From the IMG/VR virus record IMGVR_UViG_3300034375_013216, positions 1 through 50,182 of that record: DNA of 50,182 nt. One strand, written 5' to 3'. The notes beneath the pieces were generated by a model, which was not told where the DNA came from, ran no database searches, and saw only the letters and a list, made by a program, of their open reading frames with translations. The translations under genes and the position numbers were made by a program. Source of the stretch: a virus. Below are positions 42,366-50,182 of this stretch, one piece after another (positions within the stretch are counted from its first letter, which is position 1; each line of letters begins with the position of its first letter).

Positions 42366-45300
42366 GTGAGCGCGGCTACGGAACTGGTTCGGGAACACAT
42401 CAAGGTTATTGTAACCCGTGGCCTGGATGAATATGGGAATTTTCCCGTACAAGCGGACGAGGTTCGGTTTTACCGCGTAGCGGTCGACCTCTTACTCGCG
42501 GTAACCGACCGCATTGAGAGAGGTGATGTCGTGTCCCTCGATCCGTTGAAGCCGATGTTGGTGGCCGGAGTCTTCACCTTAAACTTCGATGCCACGCGGT
42601 CGCTAGCGGTCTTCGAGGCCGTAGCGAAGTCGTTGTATAGGGATTTGGAGGAGAACGGTGTAGTCGACCCCGACACGATACGGGAATACCAGAAGTATGA
42701 AAGGCTATTGGCCGAGATCATTAGCGATGCTAGGCAACTGCTTACGCAGAGTACGAGGGAGTATTTAGGCGGTATTGAGCAGTACGGGGTGGCCGAGAGA
42801 GTTGTAGATTTGCCCCTGACCACATCGAGGTTATTGATAAAAAACAGACAACCTATCTCTTCCACCGTCCCTCGGTCGCGTTTACGTGATCGGTATACGG
42901 ACGTCTTTGATAGGGCGATTCAGTCCAGGGCCAAAGCAATCGTCGGTGCGGCAAAGGAGATCAACGAGGTGATTTCGGATTCTCAGATCCCTGAGCCTTT
43001 GGGCTCGGTCGACACCGACCTTCTCGTAGCGACGTTTGCGGGAGAGGGCAAGAAGGTATATGCCGATGCAGAGAGATTATATAACTTCTCCGTTGAATTT
43101 GGGGGGTACGAAGGTTCAGTAGTCGGTGCGGTGGACTATCAGGCCCGGTACTATGAATATCTGATGGCGATGTCGTACGGCAAGGTGTTGCCGCAGGGTG
43201 TGCTAGAGGGTAATTTCGGAGATTTCGAAAGCATCTATGGCTACAGGACTACATCGGAGAGGGTTCAGGGCCTTAAGTTCCTCGAGACGTTGTATACAAC
43301 CCGTTCGGCCAACCAGACAGTCGGACCTGGCAGCCCCGTAGCAGAGAGGTACGGTGTATCCGGCATCCGAGATCGGTATGTGCCACCCGTAGGATCCCCT
43401 GATTTCGTATCCCTCGCTCTCGAGGCGGTGTATGTGTTATGCCTGAAGGCCGGAGATACCATCGCTTCGGTTCGTAAGCAGGGCTTCTCGCTCCAGGCTA
43501 GTGTGTTGGGCAGGGTGTTTCCCGCATCCAACGATGCGGCTGGGCGTACCGGCGGAATGACGGGCGCGGTGGGAGGCTTGCTAAAGGCCCACAGAGCATT
43601 GTTCGCACTGACGGGCTACGAACCCGATCTCGGTGAGTTCGGTGGGCGGTTCAGGGAGTTGGCTAACCTCCTCACTGATTTGACACAGACGCTTCGGACA
43701 GCGGGTTTCAGACCCGGAGGCTACGTACCCTCCCTCGACCTCACCTACTACGAAGCTGATAGAGGTGTGATAGAGGAGAGATTGGCAAATCTCGGGTTTA
43801 GCCGAGCGGAAATCCAAAACATCCTCTCAGCCACCAACTTCACTGAACTTCTGGATAAATTCGCTCCATTGACCGACTCGCAAGATATTATCTCATTCTT
43901 CCGTGCATTCGACCTAACCAAATTGCTGTATGAGTTTGGTGGCCAAGATGCCATAGAGAGGTATATCGATTTCTTATATGGTAACGAGCCAGTGATTCGC
44001 TTGCTCGAGTTGCTAGATGTTAACCGCTCCCTGACAAGCAAGGTAGCAGCGAGTAAGTACTCGAAGCTCATCGGCTATCTGGTGCCGCTAACCTACGCTG
44101 TCGACCCTGATCAACTCATCTCCCTCGACGCCATCTTGCGTCGAAACAACCTCGACTTGTTCGAGTCTATCTCACTCCTGGTTCAGCAAGGGGTACCGAC
44201 TGTAATCAAAGATAAAAACTCCATTTCTATGTTGTCGGGCATGGTGGCGCAGATGGTTGGAGGAACAGACTATGCCCCTCACCAACCGATCTGGAATAAG
44301 CTCATCTCTGAGTCAGCAGGAAACATCGGCCCGGATGTTGGCGGTATTTATGACCGAGCAGAAGGGATCACACCGACCGAATTGTATGCCTATCTCAACG
44401 GGCCTAGCGCGACATCACCCCTCGGTCAGCTCCTGGATGGGGTAAGAGGGGGGAGGATGACCTCGCTACTACGATATTGTAATATCTTTGGGCTACTATA
44501 CACCTTGTCTCCGTATCGGAATTCGGGACAGTTGGTGAATAAATCGGCCGAAGAGTTCGAAGAGATCCTGAACCTAACTGATACTCTCGAGACGTTGTCT
44601 GAGAGGCTATATGTAGCCTATTTAATCTTACAAGACAAAAGCTCATCGATGCAGAGCGAAGTCTCGGTCTACACTGATCCGGCTATCCAAGCCCAGAACA
44701 AAGAATTCGATGCGTTGGTGGAGCTGGTAAGCTCCGGAACCATCGATGCGGATGCCTACAAGATTTCGGAACCCCCGGGCATCGGAAACTCTCGGATACC
44801 CAACGGAATCCGCATCTCTAATTCCCTCCTGCCCGAAGAAGCTGCTCTCGTGTCTACGCGAGGCACTGGGCTAGGTATATTTACTCAGCAGGCGAGTGAG
44901 AGCGAGGAGGGAGGGTACCTTCGCATCGCGGTGTCGAATTTGTTGGCGGCGGGCATTGAGGGTATAGGAGACACACCGGTGCGAGAGGAGACGGGCGGAG
45001 GATCCGGTCCCACCTCTGTCCCCGACTACACCGTATCTTATAGTTTGCCGGTCCCCTCGACCACATCTGCTACGCCATCGGCTTTCGACCCATTGAGATC
45101 TTGCCAGAAGTTCGGCACCACAAGCTGCACTGAGCTGGGATACGATACCAACTCTCTGTGTTCGAAAGGATACAACAAATCTTTGTTTCCGGAGACCGGG
45201 TACGGACAAGACCCTACCTTCTCACTGGGCATCGTGCCCATCGATCGAGCGCTAGGAAGTGGTTTAAGTCAAAGTACATCATATACTACCGTACCCACAA

Positions 45301-45521
45301 ATCACCCCCAGCAACCTTTCACTGTGTCCGGTCTCACCGACCTCTCTCGAACCAGAATCCTAAAGGATTCGGAGATGTTGTGTGCGGGCTTTAAGGACCC
45401 CTTCGAATATGGTGCGTGTATGAACCTACTCAAATGTAAGAGGTTTAAGCCTCCGACCTCTGGCCGCTATTGGCTCCAGTATTGTCCGAGCACACTGCAG
45501 GGTGGGAGGTTGAGACCATGA
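42366..45521 (+). CDS. Large helical virion protein
   Basis: A 1051-residue protein starting at GTG. The N-terminal 700 residues are largely helical (VDLLLAVTDRIERGDVVSLD; LSLTK-like blocks such as LIGYLVPLTYAVDPDQLISL). The C-terminal 130 residues are Cys-rich and Ser/Thr/Pro-rich (CQKFGTTSCTELGYDTNSLC, ... SGRYWLQYCPSTLQ). Helical core plus a Cys-rich end suggests a baseplate wedge, tape-measure or internal virion protein; no family is certain. It heads a two-gene unit; the next gene starts in the ATGA overlap at its stop. Confidence 0.8.
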   Translation: MSAATELVREHIKVIVTRGLDEYGNFPVQADEVRFYRVAVDLLLAVTDRIERGDVVSLDPLKPMLVAGVFTLNFDATRSLAVFEAVAKSLYRDLEENGVVDPDTIREYQKYERLLAEIISDARQLLTQSTREYLGGIEQYGVAERVVDLPLTTSRLLIKNRQPISSTVPRSRLRDRYTDVFDRAIQSRAKAIVGAAKEINEVISDSQIPEPLGSVDTDLLVATFAGEGKKVYADAERLYNFSVEFGGYEGSVVGAVDYQARYYEYLMAMSYGKVLPQGVLEGNFGDFESIYGYRTTSERVQGLKFLETLYTTRSANQTVGPGSPVAERYGVSGIRDRYVPPVGSPDFVSLALEAVYVLCLKAGDTIASVRKQGFSLQASVLGRVFPASNDAAGRTGGMTGAVGGLLKAHRALFALTGYEPDLGEFGGRFRELANLLTDLTQTLRTAGFRPGGYVPSLDLTYYEADRGVIEERLANLGFSRAEIQNILSATNFTELLDKFAPLTDSQDIISFFRAFDLTKLLYEFGGQDAIERYIDFLYGNEPVIRLLELLDVNRSLTSKVAASKYSKLIGYLVPLTYAVDPDQLISLDAILRRNNLDLFESISLLVQQGVPTVIKDKNSISMLSGMVAQMVGGTDYAPHQPIWNKLISESAGNIGPDVGGIYDRAEGITPTELYAYLNGPSATSPLGQLLDGVRGGRMTSLLRYCNIFGLLYTLSPYRNSGQLVNKSAEEFEEILNLTDTLETLSERLYVAYLILQDKSSSMQSEVSVYTDPAIQAQNKEFDALVELVSSGTIDADAYKISEPPGIGNSRIPNGIRISNSLLPEEAALVSTRGTGLGIFTQQASESEEGGYLRIAVSNLLAAGIEGIGDTPVREETGGGSGPTSVPDYTVSYSLPVPSTTSATPSAFDPLRSCQKFGTTSCTELGYDTNSLCSKGYNKSLFPETGYGQDPTFSLGIVPIDRALGSGLSQSTSYTTVPTNHPQQPFTVSGLTDLSRTRILKDSEMLCAGFKDPFEYGACMNLLKCKRFKPPTSGRYWLQYCPSTLQGGRLRP

Positions 45522-46270
45522 AGGCGTACTGTAAGTATGTAGAGAACTCGCCGATACTGGAGTTTGGACCAGGAGTTGAATACTTCAATTATGTATCGGG
45601 AGAGAAACCGATTCTCCATGCAATGATTCGAAAGCAGTTTACCGATTCGATGGAGGTGGAAGTTGAGGCTAATGGCCAAGACATCGAGAACTTCAAACTC
45701 ACCAATCAATCCCTCTTGACATGGGATGATCATTGGGTTGAAAGAGATGCGATGGTGGACCCGAGGATTGCCAGCCTCAACCTTCAACGAAATAGGCTGG
45801 TCTATGTGAATATCAATCTCCCTCGGCCCAGCTTGCAGACTCTCAACCTCGAGGGCAACTCGGGCCTCCAGCACCTTTACATCCACGAGGCCCCTAACCT
45901 CCAACGCCTCGATGTTAGTGGATGTATAGGGCTACAGTACATTTCGCTGGGGCTAAACTACAGTCTCCGCGAGGTTATTGCGAAGGACTGCGGGATGTCC
46001 ACCGAGACGCTCGAACAACTACTGAGGGACTTCCGGCCGGTGTATACGGCTAGCGCGAATGTGAGGGGTATTGGAACATTTCGGAAAAAGTATGAGACGG
46101 TGCTGGATTTGCGAGGTAATAATATCGACTGGGGGAATAGGAAAATTGCCAGTAAACTACGTTTACTCCTCTCAAACAATTGGGTGGTGAGATGGGACGC
46201 TGATCCTCCACCACAGATAGTTCCCCCTTCGTTGTATCGGTTTTTCGTTGAAAGCAAGGTAGAAGTTTGA
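45518..46270 (+). CDS. Leucine-rich-repeat protein
   Basis: A 250-residue protein. ATG 45518 is in the ATGA overlap with the upstream stop, behind GGGAGG; the frame opens at 45470 inside the upstream gene, which is less likely. Residues about 80-150 are leucine-rich repeats (IASLNLQRNRLVYVNIN, LQTLNLEGNSGLQHLYIH, LQRLDVSGCIGLQYISLG), later VLDLRGNNIDWGNRKIASKL. Leucine-rich repeats usually bind proteins. Co-transcribed with the large helical protein. The C-terminus RFFVESKVEV is encoded by the next unit's GTTGAAAGC motif. Confidence 0.8.
   Translation: MKAYCKYVENSPILEFGPGVEYFNYVSGEKPILHAMIRKQFTDSMEVEVEANGQDIENFKLTNQSLLTWDDHWVERDAMVDPRIASLNLQRNRLVYVNINLPRPSLQTLNLEGNSGLQHLYIHEAPNLQRLDVSGCIGLQYISLGLNYSLREVIAKDCGMSTETLEQLLRDFRPVYTASANVRGIGTFRKKYETVLDLRGNNIDWGNRKIASKLRLLLSNNWVVRWDADPPPQIVPPSLYRFFVESKVEV
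46247..46263 (+). promoter_or_regulatory. GTTGAAAGC motif inside the 45518 coding sequence
   Basis: GTTGAAAGCAAGGTAGA encodes V-E-S-K-V plus one further base at the C-terminus of the leucine-rich-repeat protein and lies 28 nt before GTG 46284. Confidence 0.65.
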
Positions 46271-46283
46271 GTCGACCGGCAAA

Positions 46284-47192
46284 GTGGCAGATCTTAGGGC
46301 TAGATTTATTGAGGATTATGCTGGCGGCTTATTGAATGTCGCGAGGCAGGAGTTGTCGAGCACCGGTGAGGTGCTAGCCCAAGACGGGTTCGTTGAGGGG
46401 TTGTCGCTGTTCGTTGAAGACGGTAGGGGGGTCAAGAGTGGCTTGAGGTTAGGTTCGGCGTTAGCGGAATGCATCGATCCGACTACGGAAACCGGGATTC
46501 TCAACGTCCGGAGTGCGGACCGGACCTACGCGAAGATTCGGGATCTCAAGGCGTTCGCCACCGCTTGCGCGTCAGCGCAGGGTGCGTTAAGCGAATCGGT
46601 AGCCGAATCGTTCACAAACCTCGAGGGAGCGTTTGAAAGCCTGGAAGCCGATGTTCAGAGTTACCGGACGCAGCTCAATGAGTTGATTGATACAACGGAT
46701 CTGGGGGTGAGTGGACTCTCTGATCGACTCGATGGTATCGATACGAGGCTTACTCAGATAGATGGTGATACCTCGAGTCTCTCAGCTCGCATAGCGACTC
46801 TCGAGAATACTCTGGCCGCTGTGCAGGTGGTTACTAGTGAGGTGGAGGTAACCCAGACTACGCCCGCGTTAGCCGATGACGCTGTGGGCACGCTGGATAT
46901 CGCTGGCACTCGCTACTACGCGATCTCGAATGTCACTACGACCGTTCCGGCCTGGGTTACCATCTATACATCCGAGGCAGCTAGGTCGGCCGACACTAGG
47001 TCGGAGGGCGATCCGGCTCCGTTGAATAGCGGCATCGTTCTCGATGTGGTCACGACAGGAACGACGTTGTCGCAAGATTTGCTTCCTTTTGCCGTAGGCA
47101 AAAGCATCGATGGGGCGTTTTATGTCCGGGCAGTAAATCGCTCTGGTAGTACCGTATCGGTCAAAGTAAATATCTCTTACATCCCCTTGTAG
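46284..47192 (+). CDS. Coiled-coil structural protein
   Basis: A 302-residue protein starting at GTG. Residues about 100-185 form a coiled coil (FESLEADVQSYRTQLNELID, LSDRLDGIDTRLTQIDGDTS, LSARIATLENTLAAVQVV). The C-terminal domain (PAWVTIYTSEAARSADTRSE then GDPAPLNSGIVLDVVTTG) resembles a beta module I associate with marine phage fibers or tail proteins. Likely a trimeric fiber or adaptor. Its 3' end overlaps the convergent gene by 16 nt. Confidence 0.75.
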   Translation: MADLRARFIEDYAGGLLNVARQELSSTGEVLAQDGFVEGLSLFVEDGRGVKSGLRLGSALAECIDPTTETGILNVRSADRTYAKIRDLKAFATACASAQGALSESVAESFTNLEGAFESLEADVQSYRTQLNELIDTTDLGVSGLSDRLDGIDTRLTQIDGDTSSLSARIATLENTLAAVQVVTSEVEVTQTTPALADDAVGTLDIAGTRYYAISNVTTTVPAWVTIYTSEAARSADTRSEGDPAPLNSGIVLDVVTTGTTLSQDLLPFAVGKSIDGAFYVRAVNRSGSTVSVKVNISYIPL

Positions 47193-47542
47193 GCCTCTAA
47201 CTCAACCAGAACATCTAGGACGGTTTCGTGAGAGAGTCGGACAACGATGGCAGGGCCGACCTTGCGGAGTACGTAGAATAAAATACCCTCGCGTCGCTCA
47301 ATGTCGTCGGTGAATACAGTTCGGAAAGTCTTATCGTGGATGTCTTCGCCACCCAACATCTCATAGACGGTGTCGGGATCGAACACCCACATACAATTAC
47401 TCCGATCCGCCGTAGCAATGTAGAGGGCGAAGGGGGTGTGATGCTCGAGGATATAAGCGAGACACTGGACCACACCCTCGATGTCGCGTGATTCCGAGAG
47501 GGATTGGGCGAGGATTTCCTTTTCGTGCTCGGTGTTAAACAT
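47177..47542 (-). CDS. Hypothetical 121-residue protein
   Basis: Begins MFNTEHEKEILAQSLSESRD. A possible alpha/beta fold (GVVQCLAYILEHHTPFALYI, CMWVFDPDTVYEMLGGED, FYVLRKVGPAIVVRLSHETV). No family recognised. ATG overlaps the upstream stop as TGATG. Last gene of the 47850 unit; its 3' end overlaps the convergent 46284 gene by 16 nt. Confidence 0.7.
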   Translation of the reverse strand: MFNTEHEKEILAQSLSESRDIEGVVQCLAYILEHHTPFALYIATADRSNCMWVFDPDTVYEMLGGEDIHDKTFRTVFTDDIERREGILFYVLRKVGPAIVVRLSHETVLDVLVELEAYKGM

Positions 47543-47850
47543 CAGATCTTCACTGATCTCGACTTCCCTGACAAGCCGAGGTGTTGGGCGATCTCTCTGC
47601 TCATGCGAGATGCTAGCTTCGCATCAGTAGCCGAATAGAGACTAGGCTTAGGCTCACCGGAATCTCCGGCAACTGGAACATCCGCTGACGCGGGGCTGGA
47701 ATCCACTGGTCCGGGGATATTCTTGTCCAACTGCTCTCGGATAATCTCGCTCTCTGAGGTTGGTGTTGGCTCGTTGCTGGTTTCTAAGTCCGGAGTTTCT
47801 CCGGGCCCATTGGTGCCACGAAGCGATTTGTTCTTTGGTGAAATTGGCAT
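47542..47850 (-). CDS. Hypothetical Pro/Ser-rich protein
   Basis: A 102-residue protein. Residues 1-70 are disordered-looking, Pro/Ser/Glu-rich (TNGPGETPDLETSNEPTPTS), and the C-terminus is a short basic helix (ATDAKLASRMSREIAQHLGL). Such a tail-plus-helix layout fits a scaffold, linker or assembly peptide, but none is recognised. First gene after a GTTGAAAGC motif. Confidence 0.65.
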   Translation of the reverse strand: MPISPKNKSLRGTNGPGETPDLETSNEPTPTSESEIIREQLDKNIPGPVDSSPASADVPVAGDSGEPKPSLYSATDAKLASRMSREIAQHLGLSGKSRSVKI

Positions 47851-47868
47851 GAGACATTGTGTGCAACC

Positions 47869-47885
47869 TGTACTATGCTTTCAAC
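47869..47885 (-). promoter_or_regulatory. GTTGAAAGC motif for the 47850 unit
   Basis: GTTGAAAGCATAGTACA, 26 nt before ATG 47850. Confidence 0.6.
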
Positions 47886-47910
47886 GGATTAGGGTTGCCG
47901 ACTAGGAGGG

Positions 47911-50181
47911 TTAGCTGGTTATGTTGACGAGGGCGGAGTCGGGTAGGCGTTGGGGCCAGTAGGTTAGGCGACGTAAATGACCATTGAGGGGACTGTTTAT
48001 ATGAGCATTGCCAATAAAAAGCCGATCTACATTTGGAGGCGTACCGGAGGGGTCAGTTGCCGTGTAGTTACCGTTGGCGACAACAAAAAAATTGTTTAAC
48101 TTTAAGCCTAAAGCACCTTTCCCCGAATCAGGGGAAATCCAGCTATCTAGACCTGTATTAAAATTGAATTGAGTTGATCCTCCTGAAGTCCCAAAACCAG
48201 CAAGTGCTGTTGATGCTGCAACTATTCGATACCTTTCTGTGCTCGTACCATCGGAAAAACCTATAAGAGCACCACGAGTGGATGCCGCATCAGCAAACAC
48301 CGTCCCCTCATCCTGCCGATACCAACTAGAGAAGTTGCTACCACTAATACTGGCCACGTCAGCAGCGCGGGTGACGGTGGAGCTGGTGGTGGGGATGTAG
48401 CTGGTGGGGAAGGAACCGGCTTCTAACTGGGCGCCCCAAATCAAAATGGTGCCAGTGCCGTCGCCTTGGTAAGAGGTGCTTCCGTCCATTATGCGAATGG
48501 AAAAGTTACCAGTATCCGTTGCAGTCGCTGTCGCTGTTGCGATAACTCGCACCCAGCCGTTTGGATACAAAACTGAAGAAGCTGTTACACCTGTTGACGC
48601 TGAGATTAAAGCTCCGGTTGTTAAATTAAAACGAGCATTTAACACAGCACCAAAAACCGCAGAAGTGAATATAAAACCGCCTTCTGTAAGGGTTCCCGCT
48701 TTCATCCAACATGAGAAGGTATAAGTTGTCCCAGACGTCCATCCTGTATAAGATTCAACAATTGCGTGAGGGGTAGGGCCTCCATCGACAGTATCCTTCA
48801 ATTCCCACGCGGTATTGGTTCCGTCAGGGGCCGTACCGGATGCTGCGGTTATACTACTACTTGACTCTGTCCACGTTGTATCAAACCCATTGCTTTGCAG
48901 CAACAAATTCGTCCTACTTTCCTCCACCAACAACCCCAAGCTCTCCGTGGAAAGTGAGGTTTCTGGTCCAGAGACAGTGGGGACGTAAGACCCTACACTC
49001 TCAGAAGCCTCCAACTGCGCCCCCCACAAATACACACCGCTGGTGTTGTCTCCAAGGTACGTAGTTACTGTCCCATCTGATAATCCAGCAATGAACAGTA
49101 CTGTGTTGTCATTGGAAGTGATAGTTCCACCTACCCTATACCATCCATCAGGATAGGGTATGATAAACGGATCAACAAAACCTCCAGTACTCGTAATAGC
49201 TTGTGTCTGGAGATCAAAAAACAACGATCTTCTGGTGCCACCGGAGTCATCGCTGCTCAAGTAGAATCTGCGAGTACCTGAAGAGTTTTTAACGAAAATA
49301 CTTAATGTGTGTGTGCGGGTATCGAGGGATAAGGTATCGAATAAACGATGTGCGGAATTGTCCTGTGTTTCTGTAAATAATGACGCAGTAGCTCCGTTTA
49401 GTGGGGCGACGATGCTCGTAGCTACTGCAGGAGTTATGCCATCGACATTCCAGTAGGAAGGGCTAAATTCCTCGGAATTTGGTAGTAAGTTGGAGGAGAT
49501 TATGGGTTTATGGTCGAAGCGAGGCGCACTGTTGATCGTGCTGGTGGTTTTGACGTATTCACCCACAGTATCGGATTGTTCTAGTTGGGCTCCCCAGAGG
49601 TAGATACCGGAAGTGCCGTCGCCGGTGTAAATCGTACTTGCATTAATCAAAACAATTCTACACTTTAAGTCGTTGACTGAAGCGGTACTTGGAATGCCAG
49701 TAACGGATAATCTGAACCATCCATTCCCTATTGAAGTAATGGATGAGCCTATCGCAGACCCTGTGCCCCCGTCAGTCGCTTGCGTAAAAAGAGTATCTAA
49801 GTTAAATTGCCCATTAATGTTGTCAGCGTAACCATTTGCGTATAAAGTTAGCCAAACGACTCTTGGATTATTAATTCTTTTTACATAAGCGGAATATGTC
49901 CAGGTGTTATTGCTTGCTTGCCCCGTATTGCGCTCTATGTAATGCCCCCCTGTTGTTGCTGTTTCTCTCATTTCATCGGCAAACGTGCCGGAAAATGGAC
50001 CGCTAGATGTATCCGACGGCATTGGCGACTGCACTCCCGCCTTAATCGAGAATGCATTTTGCATATTCTCGCTATCCGTAAAATAATTCGTCACCGCCGT
50101 CTTGATCAGCCCATCGCTGCCCACATACGTCCCACTACTGGCGCGGGTGAAGTCAACAAGGTTCGACCCAGTAGTGGCGTC
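47911..50181 (-). CDS. Tail fiber with triplicate WGAQLE modules, 5'-truncated
   Basis: The frame stays open to the window end beyond the GTG at 50124. The residues before that GTG include NLVDFTRASSGTYVGSDGLI, a well-known fiber motif, so the true start is outside the window. Three repeats carry the pattern (G/P)(N/D)GW(F/Y/V)R.. followed by Y.GD.(S/T)G(I/V/T)(Y/L)(L/I)WGAQLE and a Y(V/I).T ending; examples are GTSGIYLWGAQLEQSDTVGE, TSGVYLWGAQLEASESVGSY and GTILIWGAQLEAGSFPTSYI. These beta-sandwich modules probably bind surface glycans. The C-terminal domain (VASISGSNFSSWYRQDEGTV) resembles a lectin/LamG-type fold. Confidence 0.85.
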   Translation of the reverse strand, partial: DATTGSNLVDFTRASSGTYVGSDGLIKTAVTNYFTDSENMQNAFSIKAGVQSPMPSDTSSGPFSGTFADEMRETATTGGHYIERNTGQASNNTWTYSAYVKRINNPRVVWLTLYANGYADNINGQFNLDTLFTQATDGGTGSAIGSSITSIGNGWFRLSVTGIPSTASVNDLKCRIVLINASTIYTGDGTSGIYLWGAQLEQSDTVGEYVKTTSTINSAPRFDHKPIISSNLLPNSEEFSPSYWNVDGITPAVATSIVAPLNGATASLFTETQDNSAHRLFDTLSLDTRTHTLSIFVKNSSGTRRFYLSSDDSGGTRRSLFFDLQTQAITSTGGFVDPFIIPYPDGWYRVGGTITSNDNTVLFIAGLSDGTVTTYLGDNTSGVYLWGAQLEASESVGSYVPTVSGPETSLSTESLGLLVEESRTNLLLQSNGFDTTWTESSSSITAASGTAPDGTNTAWELKDTVDGGPTPHAIVESYTGWTSGTTYTFSCWMKAGTLTEGGFIFTSAVFGAVLNARFNLTTGALISASTGVTASSVLYPNGWVRVIATATATATDTGNFSIRIMDGSTSYQGDGTGTILIWGAQLEAGSFPTSYIPTTSSTVTRAADVASISGSNFSSWYRQDEGTVFADAASTRGALIGFSDGTSTERYRIVAASTALAGFGTSGGSTQFNFNTGLDSWISPDSGKGALGLKLNNFFVVANGNYTATDPSGTPPNVDRLFIGNAHINSPLNGHLRRLTYWPQRLPDSALVNITS

Positions 50182-50182
50182 A

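Noticed and set aside
45738-45746. GTTGAAAGA inside the leucine-rich-repeat gene as a further promoter copy
   Set aside because: It lacks the final C and the TAGGTAG-like block, and no gene start lies 20-40 nt downstream.

Overview
This window is a stretch of a large tailed-phage genome, almost entirely virion structure and assembly genes. Evidence for a contractile or long-tailed phage is a large terminase, a Mu gp29-like (DUF935) portal, a baseplate hub with two cell-wall hydrolase domains, and about a dozen large fiber, tail or decoration proteins. The fiber modules (repeated WGAQLE and TRASSGTYV..DGLIKTA modules, 'VNGTTT..N' fiber cassettes, KIEF.WYG domains), together with phoH, suggest a phage of marine picocyanobacteria. 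That host call is inference from family resemblance. No rRNA, tRNA, integrase, IS element or CRISPR was recognised.

Layout. 1-6.6 kb (+): a structural protein truncated by the window edge, terminase large subunit, a free-standing GIY-YIG/NUMOD3 homing endonuclease, then a small operon of thioredoxin-like protein, phage sigma factor and HNH/DUF3223-like protein. 6.5-11.2 kb (-): small structural proteins and the baseplate hub/tail lysozyme. 11.2-12.7 kb (+): deoxynucleotide-kinase-like protein, a possible small RNA with terminator, and phoH. 12.7-12.9 kb (-): a small candidate lipoprotein. 13-16.4 kb (+): PA14-type structural protein. 16.4-32.3 kb (-): very large structural/fiber proteins, including a leucine-rich-repeat protein, two tandem paralogues and a beta-helix tailspike. 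32.3-32.9 kb (+): two small genes. 32.9-42.3 kb (-): small membrane protein, long fibers, tube-like protein, portal and three overlapping genes. 42.4-47.2 kb (+): large structural protein, second leucine-rich-repeat protein and coiled-coil structural protein. 47.2-50.2 kb (-): two small genes and a fiber cut by the window end. No gene-free stretch exceeds 300 bases.

The main unifying signal is a short motif, GTTGAAAGC followed by a TAGGTAG-like block. I found 13 exact cores plus two variants on both strands. Fourteen of the 15 lie 21-36 nt before the first gene of a structural transcription unit. The genome also encodes a sigma-70-family protein, and that gene's own operon instead begins with a host-like extended -10 (TGTTATAAT). 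The simplest model is a cascade: host polymerase transcribes the sigma operon, and the phage sigma factor then opens the GTTGAAAGC promoters. Other notable points are an M23 peptidase domain whose motifs appear in circularly permuted order, promoter motifs overprinting the 3' ends of coding sequences, a candidate -1 frameshift site, and overlapping stop regions at all five convergent gene pairs.
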